From Gigaspora margarita (Eukaryota > Glomeromycota > Glomeromycetes > Diversisporales > Gigasporaceae): a stretch of 64,000 nt of DNA. Where the stretch lies: contig WTPW01000149.1 in assembly GCA_009809945.1 (NCBI GenBank), positions 556,110 through 620,109 on the forward strand, written 5' to 3'. The stretch's first letter is position 1. Every line of letters starts with the position of its first letter. Below the pieces are notes generated by a model. The model made no database searches and was not told the origin of the DNA. It saw only the letters and a program-made list of their open reading frames with translations. This document shows positions 11,754 to 23,742 of the stretch, in pieces. Made by a program: the position numbers and the translations under genes.

Positions 11754-11969
11754 TTTTCATTGCATTACTTTTGTTTTCTATTTGCAACACAACACCCAAA
11801 TTTACAAAAGAAATTGTTGATCATGAAGTTTTATACGTGTTAATACTAAAAAAATCACCGCATTACTTGGCAGGTCACTCGACAGGTCAATAAAAAAATA
11901 ACGGATAAAATAATTAAAATTAAAATTAAACTTAACAGAAAGAATGTGTATTGTAATAAAAGAAAAGAC

Positions 11970-12001
<32 letters not shown>

Positions 12002-12879
12002 TGCAATAAGTCAATGAACTGAATTTTTTATCAATCGTATAACTGATAAAAATTCTTACCACATAAATTCCGTTGACAGGTAGCATGAGGGTGACCGTCG
12101 GTTTATGCGGTTTCAGTCATCCAATGGGAATACTAATAATTGATGCGTAACTTGAAATTCACATGTTTTAAAAAATTGCTGACAGCCCAAAATTTTGTCC
12201 TTGAAACCACCACTACTAAGCTTATAGAAGACTTTTGTCTGATTGGCTGGTGCAAAACAATTGGCCGGTAACTGATTTATATAGTTGAAAAAGTAACATT
12301 TCACTAACAAAAAATAGCTGTAAAAGTCGTTTTGAAAAAACATCTGTATTCAATGTGCAAAAATAATGATAAATAATCAGTGACCCTAAGAAATTTACTT
12401 AGAAATGAAGAGTGAATTATTTATAAATTTCAATTCTTTGTTAATTCATTTGATTTGATTGGTCAATACTGAAACCCGTTTATCTAAAGTTGAAACTGAT
12501 TTAATATAAAATAATCTTATTCAATTGAATATTGAATTAATCAACTTCGATCTCTAACCAGAAATACTGTAATTTTGAATAATTTATAAAAAAATCGTAA
12601 TTCTATTTTCTATTACAGTATGCACATAATTTATCTTATACACTCGATATAAATGTAAGCATTTCTGAACACATGTTCAAAACATTCGTTTTATTAACTG
12701 ATAAAAACAGTATTAGCTGACAATTCTAATGAATCAAATATAGAAATAACAAATAATTATTGTTGAGCCTTAAATAACAATCATAAAAAAAGGAAAGTAA
12801 AATTAATTTATAAAGTCAATCATATCAAAGCTTCTTTCCCCTTAAATGTACAAAGCAACTCATTTAATACAAACATGTT
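11754..12879. repeat. Conserved spacer P4–P3
   Basis: No gene. It contains the conserved upstream sequence of P3 (ATCACCG, TTGGCAGGTCACTCG, AGGTCAATAAAA), a GGTAGCATGAGGGTGACC landmark, TTGAAACCACCACTAC, and the AT-rich tract leading to the 3' end of P4. Matching blocks occur at 45590–46749, 53455–54611, 56760–57714 and 59850–60982. It lacks the MITE found in some sister spacers and shows the empty site at 12482–12485. Confidence 0.7.
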
Positions 12880-15031
12880 TTATGTTTTATTCATTTCAGC
12901 CAAAAGTTTCTTATAAGCTTTTAATGCCTCTACATCATTTGGGTAAATTTCTAATGACTTGGTGAAATCCGCAAGTGCTTCTTTATATTTTCCCATCATA
13001 ATATAAGTTTCTCCTCGATGTACTAAAGCAAACACGTTATTTGGCAAAATTTCTAATGAATTGGTTAAATCTTTAAGTGCATTCTCATATCTGCCCATCA
13101 TGTGATAAGTTCTTCCTCGCTTTATTAATATCCGTGAATAATTTAGTTCATATTCTAAAACTTTATTTAATTTATTTAAATCCGCATGTGCTTCTTTATG
13201 CCTGCCCATGGAACGATAAGTTAATCCTCGAATTCCCAATACAAATATTTCTAAATCAATACCAATTTTTAACGTACTAGTTAAGTCTGCAAGTGCTTCT
13301 TCATATTTTACCATTATACGATAAATTTCTCCTCACTCACCAAAGCAAATGGATCTTGTTCAATTTCTAATAATTTAGTAACGACTGCAAGTGCTTCATT
13401 ATACTGGCCCATTAAAAAATAAGTGAGTAATCGATCACATAACCGTAACGTATCTTCATTATTTTTGTCACATTGTAATAGTTCATTTAATTTATTTAAA
13501 TCTAAAAGCGCATGTCTACCCATTGAGCGATAAGTTAATTCTCTAATTGCTAACGTAATTGGATCATTTGGCATAGCTTCTAATGACTTATTTAGATCAG
13601 CTAGTGCTTCTTCATATCTGCCCATTATACGATAAATTTCTCCTCGAAATATCAAACTACCAATATGATTTGGTCCATTTTCTGAAAATTTAATAAAATC
13701 TTCAAGTGCCTCTTTATATCGACCAATTGAAAAATAAATAAATCCTCGTATACCAAGCACATCTGGCTTAATGTTTTCTAATTCTTTATATAATTCATCA
13801 AAATCTGAAAGTGCACCCTCATATTCGCTCATCATGAAATATGTTTCTCCGCGAATTTCTAATATGGATATAATATCTATCATAGATACATTATTTTGTC
13901 CAATTTCTAACGCTTTATTCAAATCTTCAAGTGCTTCATTATATCTTTTCATTTTAAAATGATATTTGGCTCGTTTTCTTAATTCATATATATTATTTAG
14001 TTCAATTTCATTTTCATTATTATCAGTAATAAAAATTAATGATTGATCAGACTGTGAAGGCAGTGAAGTTGATGAAGGATTACGAGGAGGTAAAATTTCA
14101 GAAGTGATAGTTTGATTTGGCATCATAAATTTCATTTCAATATCTTCACATATAATTGGTTCAAGAATTTTTTGATAAGGACGAACTTTTTTGAATATAT
14201 CTTGGCCAGAAATTTGGAAATAACGAATTAAAGGAAGACAATTTTGAAGTGTATTCTTCATAATTAAGAAATCTGCATCAGACCATTATTTAGGGTTAGA
14301 TGATAAAGAAGTGTTCTGTGCAATTCCCCATCTAATGACATGATCCCAAATTAATCCTTCGTCCATTTGTAAATTATCAAGTTTTAAAATATTGACTAGG
14401 ATATTTTCTGAAAGTGTGTCAAATTCATCAGAATCAAAAACTATATTTGGATATTTTGCAATGATATTAGTGCAGAAGTGTTGTAAAGAATCAAAATTAT
14501 TATCTTTAAAGCTAGCTTGATAAACACGAGAAAGTTTAAACGTAACCAAGAAGCATTATTTTCGATTAAAAGTGATTGAATATGCTTAACTAATTCTTCA
14601 AGGCCAAACTTATTAGAACCGATTAAAAGATCAAAGATAACAGAAACGTCAACCTTCTCTAATGAAATAGTACCATCATAAATATACTTGCACATTAAAT
14701 TTGATTTTAAAAAAAACTTTTGCAATTAGGTAATCAACTTTAATTGTTTGGCATTATTATTTTTTTATTACTATATTACTTACTTAATTATGATATCAAA
14801 CACATTAATAGAAATATCTATATCTTTAATTGTCTTCACGCCATTTTTGTAATCGATAGCATTTAATTTATCTTTAAAGTATAAGCATCGAGAATTTAGA
14901 ATGACAGAATGTGCTTTAAAAACTTGGTTGTTCGGTGCTTGACCAACTTCAATAACGACATTATATTCATCGCCATTTATGAGAAGCTCATTTAAATTGT
15001 TTGACAACTTTTCAAAAAATTTGGTTTTCAT
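12880..15031 (-). pseudogene. BTB–BACK–TPR pseudogene P4
   Basis: Well preserved but disabled at several points. Exon 1 (14784–15031) is fully open, starting MKTKFFEKL. The acceptor GTGCAG|G is changed to GTGCAAG (14687–14693), so AG shifts by one base and normal splicing would be lost. One A is missing from a homopolymer at about 14530 (LNF|SRVY region), causing a frameshift. A CAA glutamine is changed to TAA at 14286–14288 in NPKQW. From 14261 a 315-residue frame covers the BACK end and the first TPR units. A one-base loss at about 13330 moves the last TPR units into the frame at 12880–13314, ending AEMNKT. About ten TPR units in total. Confidence 0.85.
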
Positions 15032-15551
15032 TTAACAACAGTGTTTTTTTTTTTAATTTCATTTACTTTTATGTGCTTTTCATAACACAAAACTCAAATA
15101 CATGTCCAAAGAATTTGTTGATCATATGTATCGATACTAAAAAAATCACCGGATTACTTGGCCGGTCACACGGGTCAACCAACAGGTGAATAAAAAGAAG
15201 GATAAAATAATTATTATATTGTAAAACAAGTAAAGAATCTATACTAAGTCGACTCATCAACCCATTGATCCTTTCTTTATTCGTCGTTTTTCTATAAATT
15301 CGTCACTATGTGGATCAGCATGATGGAATTGGTTTTGATTGGTCAACATTTGTGATCTACGTGACAAACTCAAATTTGTCATATGATAAATTGACCAATG
15401 AAAATGCCAAATCGTTGTCATATGATTAACAATGCATGCGAATCTTCGAACAGTGCTCAGGGATAGTGCAATCACATATTATATAAATCAATCTGTTTGC
15501 TAACTAACCACAACTAGGGTTATGCTACATAAATTACAATTTTACATTACA
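15032..15551. other. Region upstream of P4
   Basis: 15032–15210 matches the conserved 5' flanks of the family (AAAAATCACCGGATTACTTG, GGTCAACCAACAGG). The rest is unique AT-rich sequence with CAAATTTGTCATATGATAAA. No gene is seen. Confidence 0.55.
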
Positions 15552-15553
15552 TA

Positions 15554-16653
15554 CAGTGGCCTACCATATTATTGTGGACACTTTTTAAAAATTTATACAG
15601 AGCTAAATATTTAAGATATTAAGCTAAAAATTAAATTATAAATTCTTTAAATCTATATCTTTTAAATAAAAAAAAGTTTAAAAAATTTTATGCAACTGTT
15701 TTAAAATAATTAAGTTTAAGTAACATTTTAAATTTTTACATTTGACCGATTCTCTAAATTTTAATATAGTTTTCATAGTAACTAGAATTACTAAATATAG
15801 CAATATATAAACTTAAATTTTTTATTAATAATCTAGCAATTTTTTTTAAATAAAGTTATTTAGCATAACAAATTGCATGTATCTTAAAAATTTTGTAATT
15901 TTTTAAAAAATATTTGTTTAATTACTATATATAGTAATAAAATTACTATATTTGGGGGTCATCTAAAGCTAGGTGCGTTCACATGATAAAAAGCCAATTA
16001 AATCATAAAATTTGATCTTTACGGATCAGCCCGACGAGACAAAAACAAAGAAAAAAAGTGAAAAACGCCAAAAATACAAGAAACGAGTGTCTAAACCTGT
16101 CTAGAAGCATTAATAAAAAATGTTGGGAAGACAATTTTACTTATAAGACAAGCCCTAACCTAACCCTAACTAACCCTTACCCTAATTTTAATTAAATAAT
16201 CAAAAACATATAAACGCACCTGGCTTTAGCCACCCCCTATATTTGGTAATTAATATAATTTTGAATTAATAATTGCATTACTATATTTAGAAATAATAAA
16301 TACCTTAAAATTTTTTAAAATTTTATAAAATTTGAGATTATATATAATTTGTCATACTGAATAATTTTTGCTTATTTTTGAAATCCAATTAGTTTAATTA
16401 AAAATTAATTTTTGCTATGCAGCTATTATTTTAATTAATTTTGTACAATAATGAAAACCAGTCAAATATAAAAATCTAATATTTTACTTAAACTTAAGTA
16501 TTTTAAAACTGTAGCATAAAATCTTTTAATCTTTTTTTTATTTAAAAGATATAGATTTAAAGAATTTATAATTTAATTTTTAGCTTAATATTTTAAATAT
16601 TTAGCTCTGTATAAATTTTTAAAAAGTGTTCACTATAATATGGTAGGCTACTA
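15554..16653. mobile_element. Tc1/mariner-like foldback element
   Basis: 1,100 bp flanked by TA (15552–15553 and 16654–16655). The terminal inverted repeats begin CAGTGGCCTACCATATTATT on the left and, read from the right, TAGTAGCCTACCATATTATA. Mirrored sequence (GTATAAATTTTTAAAAAGTG, the AGATATAGATTTAAAGAATT region) extends the arms over about 200 bp. The interior is AT-rich with no transposase and holds a second element at 15954–16236. Confidence 0.75.
15954..16236. mobile_element. Nested MITE, GGGGGTCATCTAAAGC end, 8-bp TSD
   Basis: 283 bp inserted in the previous element. Perfect 8-bp duplications CTATATTT lie at 15946–15953 and 16237–16244. Inverted ends: GGGGGTCATCTAAAGCTAGG on the left and GGGGTGGCTAAAGCCAGGTG from the right, both leading into GGTGCGTT. 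A telomere-like CCTAACCCTAACTAACCC tract lies inside, near 16151–16185. Confidence 0.75.
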
Positions 16654-16925
16654 TAATTTTACATAATTTTCAAAAAATTAAATTTATGTACTTTTCATCA
16701 CGTGGCCAGTATTATTGCATCATTGATTTGAATGTCCAAATTGAACTTGAAATTACACAAAGTTATATAAAATTATTGTAATTTGACATTCCTAATCACA
16801 ACTCAAGCACATGAATTAGTACTGTCTTATTGCTGTCCATAGATTTCCCGTTATTGCTACAAATTTTAGACCAAATTATATTCATTCAAATGTCTACTAT
16901 CATGATTGAATTCATTACCTCAGGA

Positions 16926-17262
16926 CAGTGTTGTACACAGACATTGTCCCATCAATTTTACAGGGACATGGACAGTCTGGGACAGGACATCTGGGACATG
17001 TTCGCAATAATGTCCCAGTATGATATTGTACGCGGACAATGTCCCACTGATTTTTAACTTTGTCTCTACATGTCTGGGACATGTCCACCAATCAAATTGC
17101 GGAATTATACAGACCCTTGGTTTGGGTTATGTGAAGGATACAAAGAATTTTATTGGCTAATGATTGCAAATGTCTGGACAAAAAAAAATTCTGGGCAGAC
17201 ATGTCCCAGATGTTCCGTCCCAGACTGTCTGCTGTCCGTGTTTGTGTCCTATAACAACACTA
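16926..17262. mobile_element. hAT-like MITE with GGGACATGTCC repeats
   Basis: 337 bp with perfect 8-bp duplications CCTCAGGA (16918–16925 and 17263–17270). Ends: CAGTGTTGTA on the left and TAGTGTTGTT from the right, the YAGTGTTG style of hAT elements. The body is unusually GC-rich for the window and full of GGGACATGT / ACATGTCCC variants in both orientations, consistent with subterminal transposase-binding repeats. Two short frames through it (16830–17057 and 17070–17306) are not convincing genes. Confidence 0.8.
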
Positions 17263-17270
17263 CCTCAGGA

Positions 17271-18787
17271 TGTTGTGGTGCCAATTGGGACCTTGAAATG
17301 TCATGATCAGGTTTACATAAAATTAATTAAAGTCTAAATATTGATTACATAATTGATGGGTTAATTATGTAATAATCAGTAATACAAAGGTAAATTAGTA
17401 ATTAATATATAAAATATCAATCCTAAGGGGAAGCACCTAGCTAGTTTGGACCTGCAATGTCATTGTATTTTTCTAAGTGAATAAACTAATAGCTGTGTGA
17501 ATGTATTAGTTGTAGGGTCCCTAGTTCAGTTCAGTTTAATAAAAGTTCAGAATCAGGTTCAATGAACCTGAACCTGAACTTGAACTTAAATTTTTGAATA
17601 TAAACTGAACTTGAGCTTAAAAAAAGTTCAGTTCAGGTTCAGTTCAAGGTTCATGAGCATGTTCAAGGTTCATAATTTATGCACATGTTTATCTAGAGCA
17701 CAAAGTTAGAATCAATTAGTAAAATTTAGAGAATCATAGCATTTTGTATAATTTTATTAATAAAATTATTAAAAAATATTATTTTACTTGAAATTTTACT
17801 TATTGATCATAACTTCTTGCACTAAGTAAACTTGTTTAGCAGCAAAACATACATTAAATCAGCATATTTTATTTTTTTTTACTTTCTTAAAATTAGAAAA
17901 AAGGATATTTAATTTTGAAAATTTTTATCAACAATTCAAAATTAAGCATCTTTACCACAAATTTGGAGGAAAATAAAAAAAAATACTTAAATAATGTGTT
18001 TTTTGGTGTTAAACCAGTTTACTTAAAGCAAAAAGTTGGAATCAATTAGTAAAATTTAAAGAATTAAAGAAATTTATATAATTTTGTTAATTAAATTATA
18101 CAAATTTCTATAAATTTCTAAAGTTTACTAATTGATTATAATTTTTAGTACAAAGCAAACTTGTTTATTACCAAAAAATGTATAATTTTGTATAATATAT
18201 TTTATTTGCCTTAAAATTTGGGTCAAAAGATGCTTAATTTTGAATTTTTTGATAAAAATTTTAAAATTAAGTATCATTTTTCAAATTTTAAGAAAAGTAA
18301 AATAAAATATGCAATTTAATGTATTTTTTGGTATTGAACAAGTTTAGTACAATAATTTATAATAAATTAGTAAAATTTTTCAAGTATATAATTTATAATA
18401 ATAGATAATTTATATACTATATATATGATATTGTCATATCTACTGCAGATCATAAAATCAGATGTAATATCACCAAAAATAACCCAATCTTTTATTAGTT
18501 AGAGTTAGCAGTCACATAATATGTCATGCAAATCATGGGGTAAATTTTTTACTTTAAAATTTGAGTGATCGAAATGCATATAATGGGCTCAATTTTTATA
18601 GTAAATTGCAATGGTTACCTACTTTCAATCATTTATTTCAAGGGTTTCTAAAAAGTAAATCACACTTATAGCATGTATTTTTACAGTTTAGAAAGTTGAT
18701 TTCTTTATTGTTTGCAAGTTTAAAATATAATACAAAATAACCCTGAGAAGAATGTAGCACTTAAAGTTGGTATTTTGTTTTATTTTT
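17271..18787. other. AT-rich region with simple repeat, no gene
   Basis: No coding sequence. It contains the TTCAGG/CCTGAA simple repeat at 17523–17672. The rest is AT-rich, with short inverted stretches such as AATTGATTATAATTTTTAGT against ATTCTAACTTTG-type sequences that suggest old foldback elements. Confidence 0.5.
17523..17672. repeat. Degenerate GTTCAG hexamer repeat, both orientations
   Basis: Runs of AGTTCAG/GGTTCA on the plus strand pass through GGTTCAATGAACC into runs of CCTGAACTTGAA and back. The tract is therefore a small inverted array of a hexameric unit. No coding value. Confidence 0.8.
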
Positions 18788-19024
18788 AGGGTTTTATAAT
18801 TTAATGCACCCTGCACTGTGGTGCACTTTATAGTAACAAATACAAACAATGATTAGAGTTAGGGTTAGGTTTAGAATTAGGGTTAGAATTAGAGTTTTAA
18901 AATATTAGTAAAATCACAAGAGGTGCATTTTTTGTTAGTAACACAACAGGGGTTACCCTAGTAAAATTTTGAGATACATCAAAGGGGTGTACCGCAGTGC
19001 AGGTGCACTAAATTTTAAAACCCT
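18788..19024. mobile_element. MITE with AGGGTTTTA ends and TATTTTT duplication
   Basis: 237 bp flanked by perfect 7-bp TATTTTT (18781–18787 and 19025–19031). Ends: AGGGTTTTATAATTTAATGC against AGGGTTTTAAAATTTAGTGC. GTGCAC lies just inside both. The interior carries a degenerate TTAGGG tract (about 18852–18895) and ACAGGGGTTACCCTAGTAAA. Related sequence occurs near 30075–30290 and 40946–41400. Confidence 0.7.
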
Positions 19025-19032
19025 TATTTTTA

Positions 19033-19807
19033 TATGTATAAAACTGCTTACTATTTTGCTTCTATAAACTTACCAAGCTTGTTTTAAAAATTATAAACCA
19101 CTAGTACCATTAAAAAAGAATGCAGATTATGACTACAAGGTACCAGATTCAACACTTAGACCTTGTCAAGTTTAGAAATCGTGTGATTATGAAGAAATTT
19201 TAAGCTAGTTAAACTAGAATTATTACTAATAAGATAATTTTTTAAAATTAAGTAGGTTGAAAACAGCTTATTAAAATTTCAACTAGGTTGGTTTAGTGAA
19301 TACCAATAAAGTTATTCTCATATAAATCTATTTTACTGGAATGCATCAGGCTAGTTACAAGTTATAAAATGATTAGAACTAAGATTAGCAATAAGATATA
19401 GTCACAAATCACGAAAAAAAACTGTATACATATTTATTAAAAATGTTCATTTATTTATTTAAATAAAGAATTATACAATTATTAAATTAAAATTGATTAA
19501 ATAATTTAAATATGCCAATTAATAAATAATGAATTTTGCTGGAAAAAAGAATGAATTTGATGAAAAATTTTTTTGTAAATTTTTTTTCATCAAATTTGTC
19601 CATTTTCTTAGCACCAGACCCACATAATTAGCACAAATAAATAAAAGAAAAATTATTCTAAATTAAAAAATATCATAGCTTAAGTATTGTATATTATTTT
19701 TTATACCTTAACTAGAATTGTTAAATGAACTATTTTTATAATGTCAATTGTTCAAATCTGCCTGATTAATATCTAAAGTTTTGTCTAACAATTATGCCTC
19801 AAACTAA
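19033..19807. other. AT-rich region, no gene
   Basis: Nothing recognised. Frames are short, and there are weak poly-T/poly-A tracts only. Confidence 0.5.
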
Positions 19808-20343
19808 TTAATTGATAGTCCGCTAGTTAATCGGAGATCGATCATAGTGTAACATGACGCAAATCACATATGAAAATCACTATAGTGTGAATGTGGCGTG
19901 CATACATATAAAAGTTTTTTTCTTACTAAGTTAACGATACATGTCCACTAATTGAAAGTTGTATAGCTCGTCGAGGCGCATCTAACGGTGGTTAGATCAT
20001 CCAAATCGGCCCAGTGGATGGCGAGATATCGTTGAAAAACGATTGGACGACTATATAAAATCTCTATGTAAACAATGTTTGTTTACATAGAGATTTTATA
20101 TAGTCGTCCAATCGTTTTTCAATGATATCTCGCCATCCACTGGGCCATTTGGATGATCTAACCACTGTTAGATGCGCCTCGATGAGCTCTACAACTTTTA
20201 ATTAGTGGACATGTATCGTTAACTTAGTAAGAAAAAAACTTTTATATGTATGCACGCCACATTCACACTATAGTGATTTTCATGTGATTTGCGTCACGTT
20301 TCACTATGATCGATCTCCGATTAACTGGCGGACTATCAATTAA
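19808..20343. mobile_element. Full-length foldback element flanked by TTAA
   Basis: 536 bp that is almost entirely two inverted arms of about 260 bp with a 7-nt loop (20074–20080). Shared blocks include TTGATAGTCCGC at the ends, ATGTGGCGTGCATACATATA, CGATACATGTCCACTAATT, GCGCATCTAACGGTGG and CCAGTGGATGGCGAGATATC. Arm differences are a few substitutions and one-base indels. TTAA at both edges (19808–19811 and 20340–20343) fits a piggyBac-type target but is itself palindromic. No coding sequence. Confidence 0.85.
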
Positions 20344-20958
20344 AACAAAATAAACAAGACAATATAAGCTTAAATAACTTATCTCAAATAAATAGAACCA
20401 GTTAAAAATAGAATATTAACAAAGTTTAATAGCTTAAAATATAACAGTCATCAGCAAAATAAATATACAAAATCTTTCGAAAGAAATTGCATACCATAAC
20501 TTTTGAAAGAATTGTGATTGATGCGAAATCTTTTGAAAGAATTGCAATCTTTTAAAGATTTCGGCATGCATTTCTTTCAAAATATTTCGAAATAAATTTC
20601 AAAATATTTTGAAATATATTGCGAAATATTGCAAAATAGGGCAAATAAAAACAATACAACCCTGTATCTAATTATCCCCTTTCCAGGATTGCAGGAGGTA
20701 ATATTTTGCATATTATCACATTAAACGATATACATATTCACATAATCATAGTTTTGCAACGTTTTCAAATGGTTTCGCATGTTTTAGCAATTCAATATAA
20801 AATTTNATATTTTTTATTTATTATTATACATTATATTTTAAATTTATTTTAAATTAAATATACATTTTTATTCAATATTATATTTTTATTATATATTATT
20901 ATACAAAAAAAAATGAAAAAAATGATGAAAAAAATAACCCCCAAAAAAAAAGAAAAAA

Positions 20959-21490
20959 ATGAAAACAAAAATGTATTTTAAAATATTTTCACACTTCGTT
21001 GTATATAATTCCAAAAAAACTAGTCCTACACACTTATTTTTGCTCACCCCGCAGTTAGCTATTATTTTACTTTTTTGTTTTAACTATCATTTTGCTTCGG
21101 TTATTTCTTTTGTTTTTTCTATTGTCTCCGTTTCGCTCTTTTTTAAATACTTCCTAAAAATAGTGTAGAAATAAAAAAATAAAAAATAAAATAAAACAAA
21201 AAATATAAGCAAACTGAATAAAAAAAATAAAACCGAAAAAAAATGAACCCAAAAAAAATGAAAAAAATAAAAACGAAAACGTATTTTAAAATACTTTCGT
21301 ACTTTGTCACATATAAGTCTATAAAAAACTAGCCCTATATGCTTATTTTTACTCACCCTGCGTTAGCTATTATTTTGCTTCTTTGTTTTAACCTCATTTT
21401 GTTTCAGCTATTTCTTTTGTTTTGGCTATCATCTTTGTTTCGCTCTTTTTTAAATACTTTCTAAAAATAGTAGAGAAGTGAAAAAATAAA
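20959..21490 (+). repeat. Two-copy direct duplication (~310-bp period)
   Basis: Unit 1 is about 20959–21180 and unit 2 about 21270–21490. Both contain GTATTTTAAAATA, AAAAACTAG, TTAGCTATTATTTT and TTCGCTCTTTTTTAAATACT in the same order, followed by an A-rich tail. The long minus-strand Phe-rich frames here are low-complexity artefacts. Confidence 0.75.
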
Positions 21491-21818
21491 AAAAAATACA
21501 AATGAAAAAACAAAAAATATAACAAACTGAATAAAAAAAAAGGAAGCCCCAAATCTTTATTTTTCATGTTCACCAAATGCTAAAATAGTCTGGGTTGGTT
21601 TTCTTGAAAGTGCTAGGAAGTAAGGGTTGTGTTCTTGCAAAGTGCCGGAATAAATTAAATTAATAAAAAAAAATTTAAAAAAAAAACAAAAACAAAAAAG
21701 TGCCAAACTAAAAAAAAATATAGTGAAACCTTGCAAAGACTTGTACTCAACTAAAACTGTTTTTTTAAAAAAATATTCTTGGCAATTAGAAATTGCGAAG
21801 TAATAGTTGTGTTCTTGC

Positions 21819-21997
21819 AGGACCCTGAAATATACATAGATAGGTCAGGTAGGAGTTTGCTTATTTTTGAGGTTTTTTATGCAGATCTTTTCTATTTATA
21901 GTAATTTTTTTGCTTATTTTTGAAGTTTTTCTGCAGATCTTTCCTTTTTAGTAACCCTATAATTAATCTGACCTATTTATGTATATTTCGGGGCCCT
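21819..21997. mobile_element. AGGACCC MITE copy 1 (8-bp TSD)
   Basis: 179 bp with perfect 8-bp duplications GTTCTTGC (21811–21818 and 21998–22005). Inverted ends: AGGACCCTGAAATATACATA and, from the right, AGGGCCCCGAAATATACATA. Both continue to ATAGGTCAG/AATAGGTCAG. The interior has TTTGCTTATTTTTGA. The same family occurs at 36959 and 41101. Confidence 0.85.
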
Positions 21998-23742
21998 GTT
22001 CTTGCAAAGTGTTGTCTGAGATGGCTTGCAAAGTCAAATCTGCGTTCTTGCAAAGTTGTGAAAAGTTGTAGGTTTTCTTGCAAATCACCAGAGAAGTTAG
22101 GTTGGTGATTTGTAAAGTACTAAAATAAAAAGAAAAAAAATAAAAAATAGATAAAAAAAAAAAGAGAAAAAAATAAAACAAAGAGAAAAAACAAAATGAA
22201 CAAAAAAAACAAAACAAAACAAATGAAAAAAAACAATACATAAACTGAAGATCTATAAACAGATCAATCTGATATTATAATACAGAGTTTGTAGATTATA
22301 TTCAAATATTATCAAAACATTTTGAACAATGCACTCTTGGTACCAGAATGATCCAGGTTGCAGATTACTGATTCAGCTTGGTTTCACATGTCTAACATAG
22401 TTTCGAAAAATATTTCGAAATATTTCGAATACTAAAATATTTTGAATATATTGCAAAATATTTCAAAATTAATTGCATTAGCAAAATCTTTTGAAAGATA
22501 TTGCAGGTCCGCAAGATTATTCAAAAGATTTCAGTACTATAAATTTGCTGATGGTTATAGCAAATTAATAAGTGATCTACTTACTATAAATTGTTGTCTT
22601 GATTTTCTGTATTATGTTCTTAATGTGCCTGCCTTTCAAAGATGCATTTGCCTAAAGCTCTCCTTATGGCACATCTAGTAAACCACTTTACAGAGGACCC
22701 CAGACATCTCTGATATATGTCATATTTTTTTTTAGCAAATTGATTCAAATTTGATCTAAGGTCCAAATTTTAAATTTAACAAATTGAAGTTAATTTTAAA
22801 AAGAGTCATAATTGAATATTTTGGCAAATTACTAAAATTTTATGCATATTATATTTTATTTTTAGCAATTTACTCACATTTTGCAAAAATTATTGTAAAA
22901 AGTTAAGTTGCGCTATAATGATCGATCTGGATATAACAAGTCATTAATGGCTATATAGAGTAAAGTGATAATCAATTATAATTGAAAATAAATAAAAGTA
23001 ATTGTAGCATATAATCAGGCTTTAGTATTAATAGCAACTTGATACTTATCCTGCATATGTATTATGATCATTGATTATGATTTTATGTTGATAAACAAAT
23101 AATTATATTGCAATTGCAAATTAGTAGTAATTTGCATAATAATTGTAGTTAATATTATCTCTATAATTTCTTGATCAAATTTAATAAAAAGTTTTTATTT
23201 GAATTCTATGGATTCGTAGAATTAAAATAAAAAAATTTTCATCAAATTTAGTCAAGAACTCGTAGAGATATCTTTGATGAAAGTTCCAGTAAACAATTTC
23301 AACGTAGCTTCTTTATAATGTTTTTTTGTTTTTTCAAAATAACCTACTATTCAGTGATGATTTACAAGAAATTTTACTATGCTAACTAAAAAAAAAAAAT
23401 TTATAACAAGACTTGTAGCACATATTATAGACTAATAGAATCTCAAATTTCATGAAATAATATTGAAAACTTGTGAAGATATTAACGTTTTAGTAAATTT
23501 AGACACATATATTTTTGCAAGTTTCCCCTATATTCAAATGCTTCTGAAAGCACTTTCTCAAAATAAAACCTCCAAAACACAATTAAGTAAGTTAATATAA
23601 TAGGTATTCGAGAGTCTTAAATTAAAATTTTATCAAAAACTAATTAATAATGACGAAGTTATGATGATTTTTCAATTTGCTTCCAGATTCAGAATTTTTT
23701 AAAATTTTCAATTTTGATAAAAACAGAAAAATCACCATAATA

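Larger units (their letters stand above)
20437..22565. repeat. Large inverted repeat with TTTCGAAATAT arms
   Basis: The left arm (about 20437–20640) and right arm (about 22385–22565) mirror each other. Both have CATCAGCAAA at the outer edge, then AAAATCTTTYGAAAG, GCAATAT and repeated ATTTCGAAATATTT. The interior holds the direct duplication at 20959–21490, the MITE at 21819–21997, and repeats of CTTGCAAAGT. No gene; poly-A/T low complexity generates spurious Phe-rich frames on the minus strand. Confidence 0.6.

Noticed and set aside
20959..22241. Phe-rich membrane-like minus-strand proteins
   Set aside because: They are translations of A-rich/T-rich low-complexity sequence in a two-copy non-coding repeat and in A-runs; no conserved start or domain.
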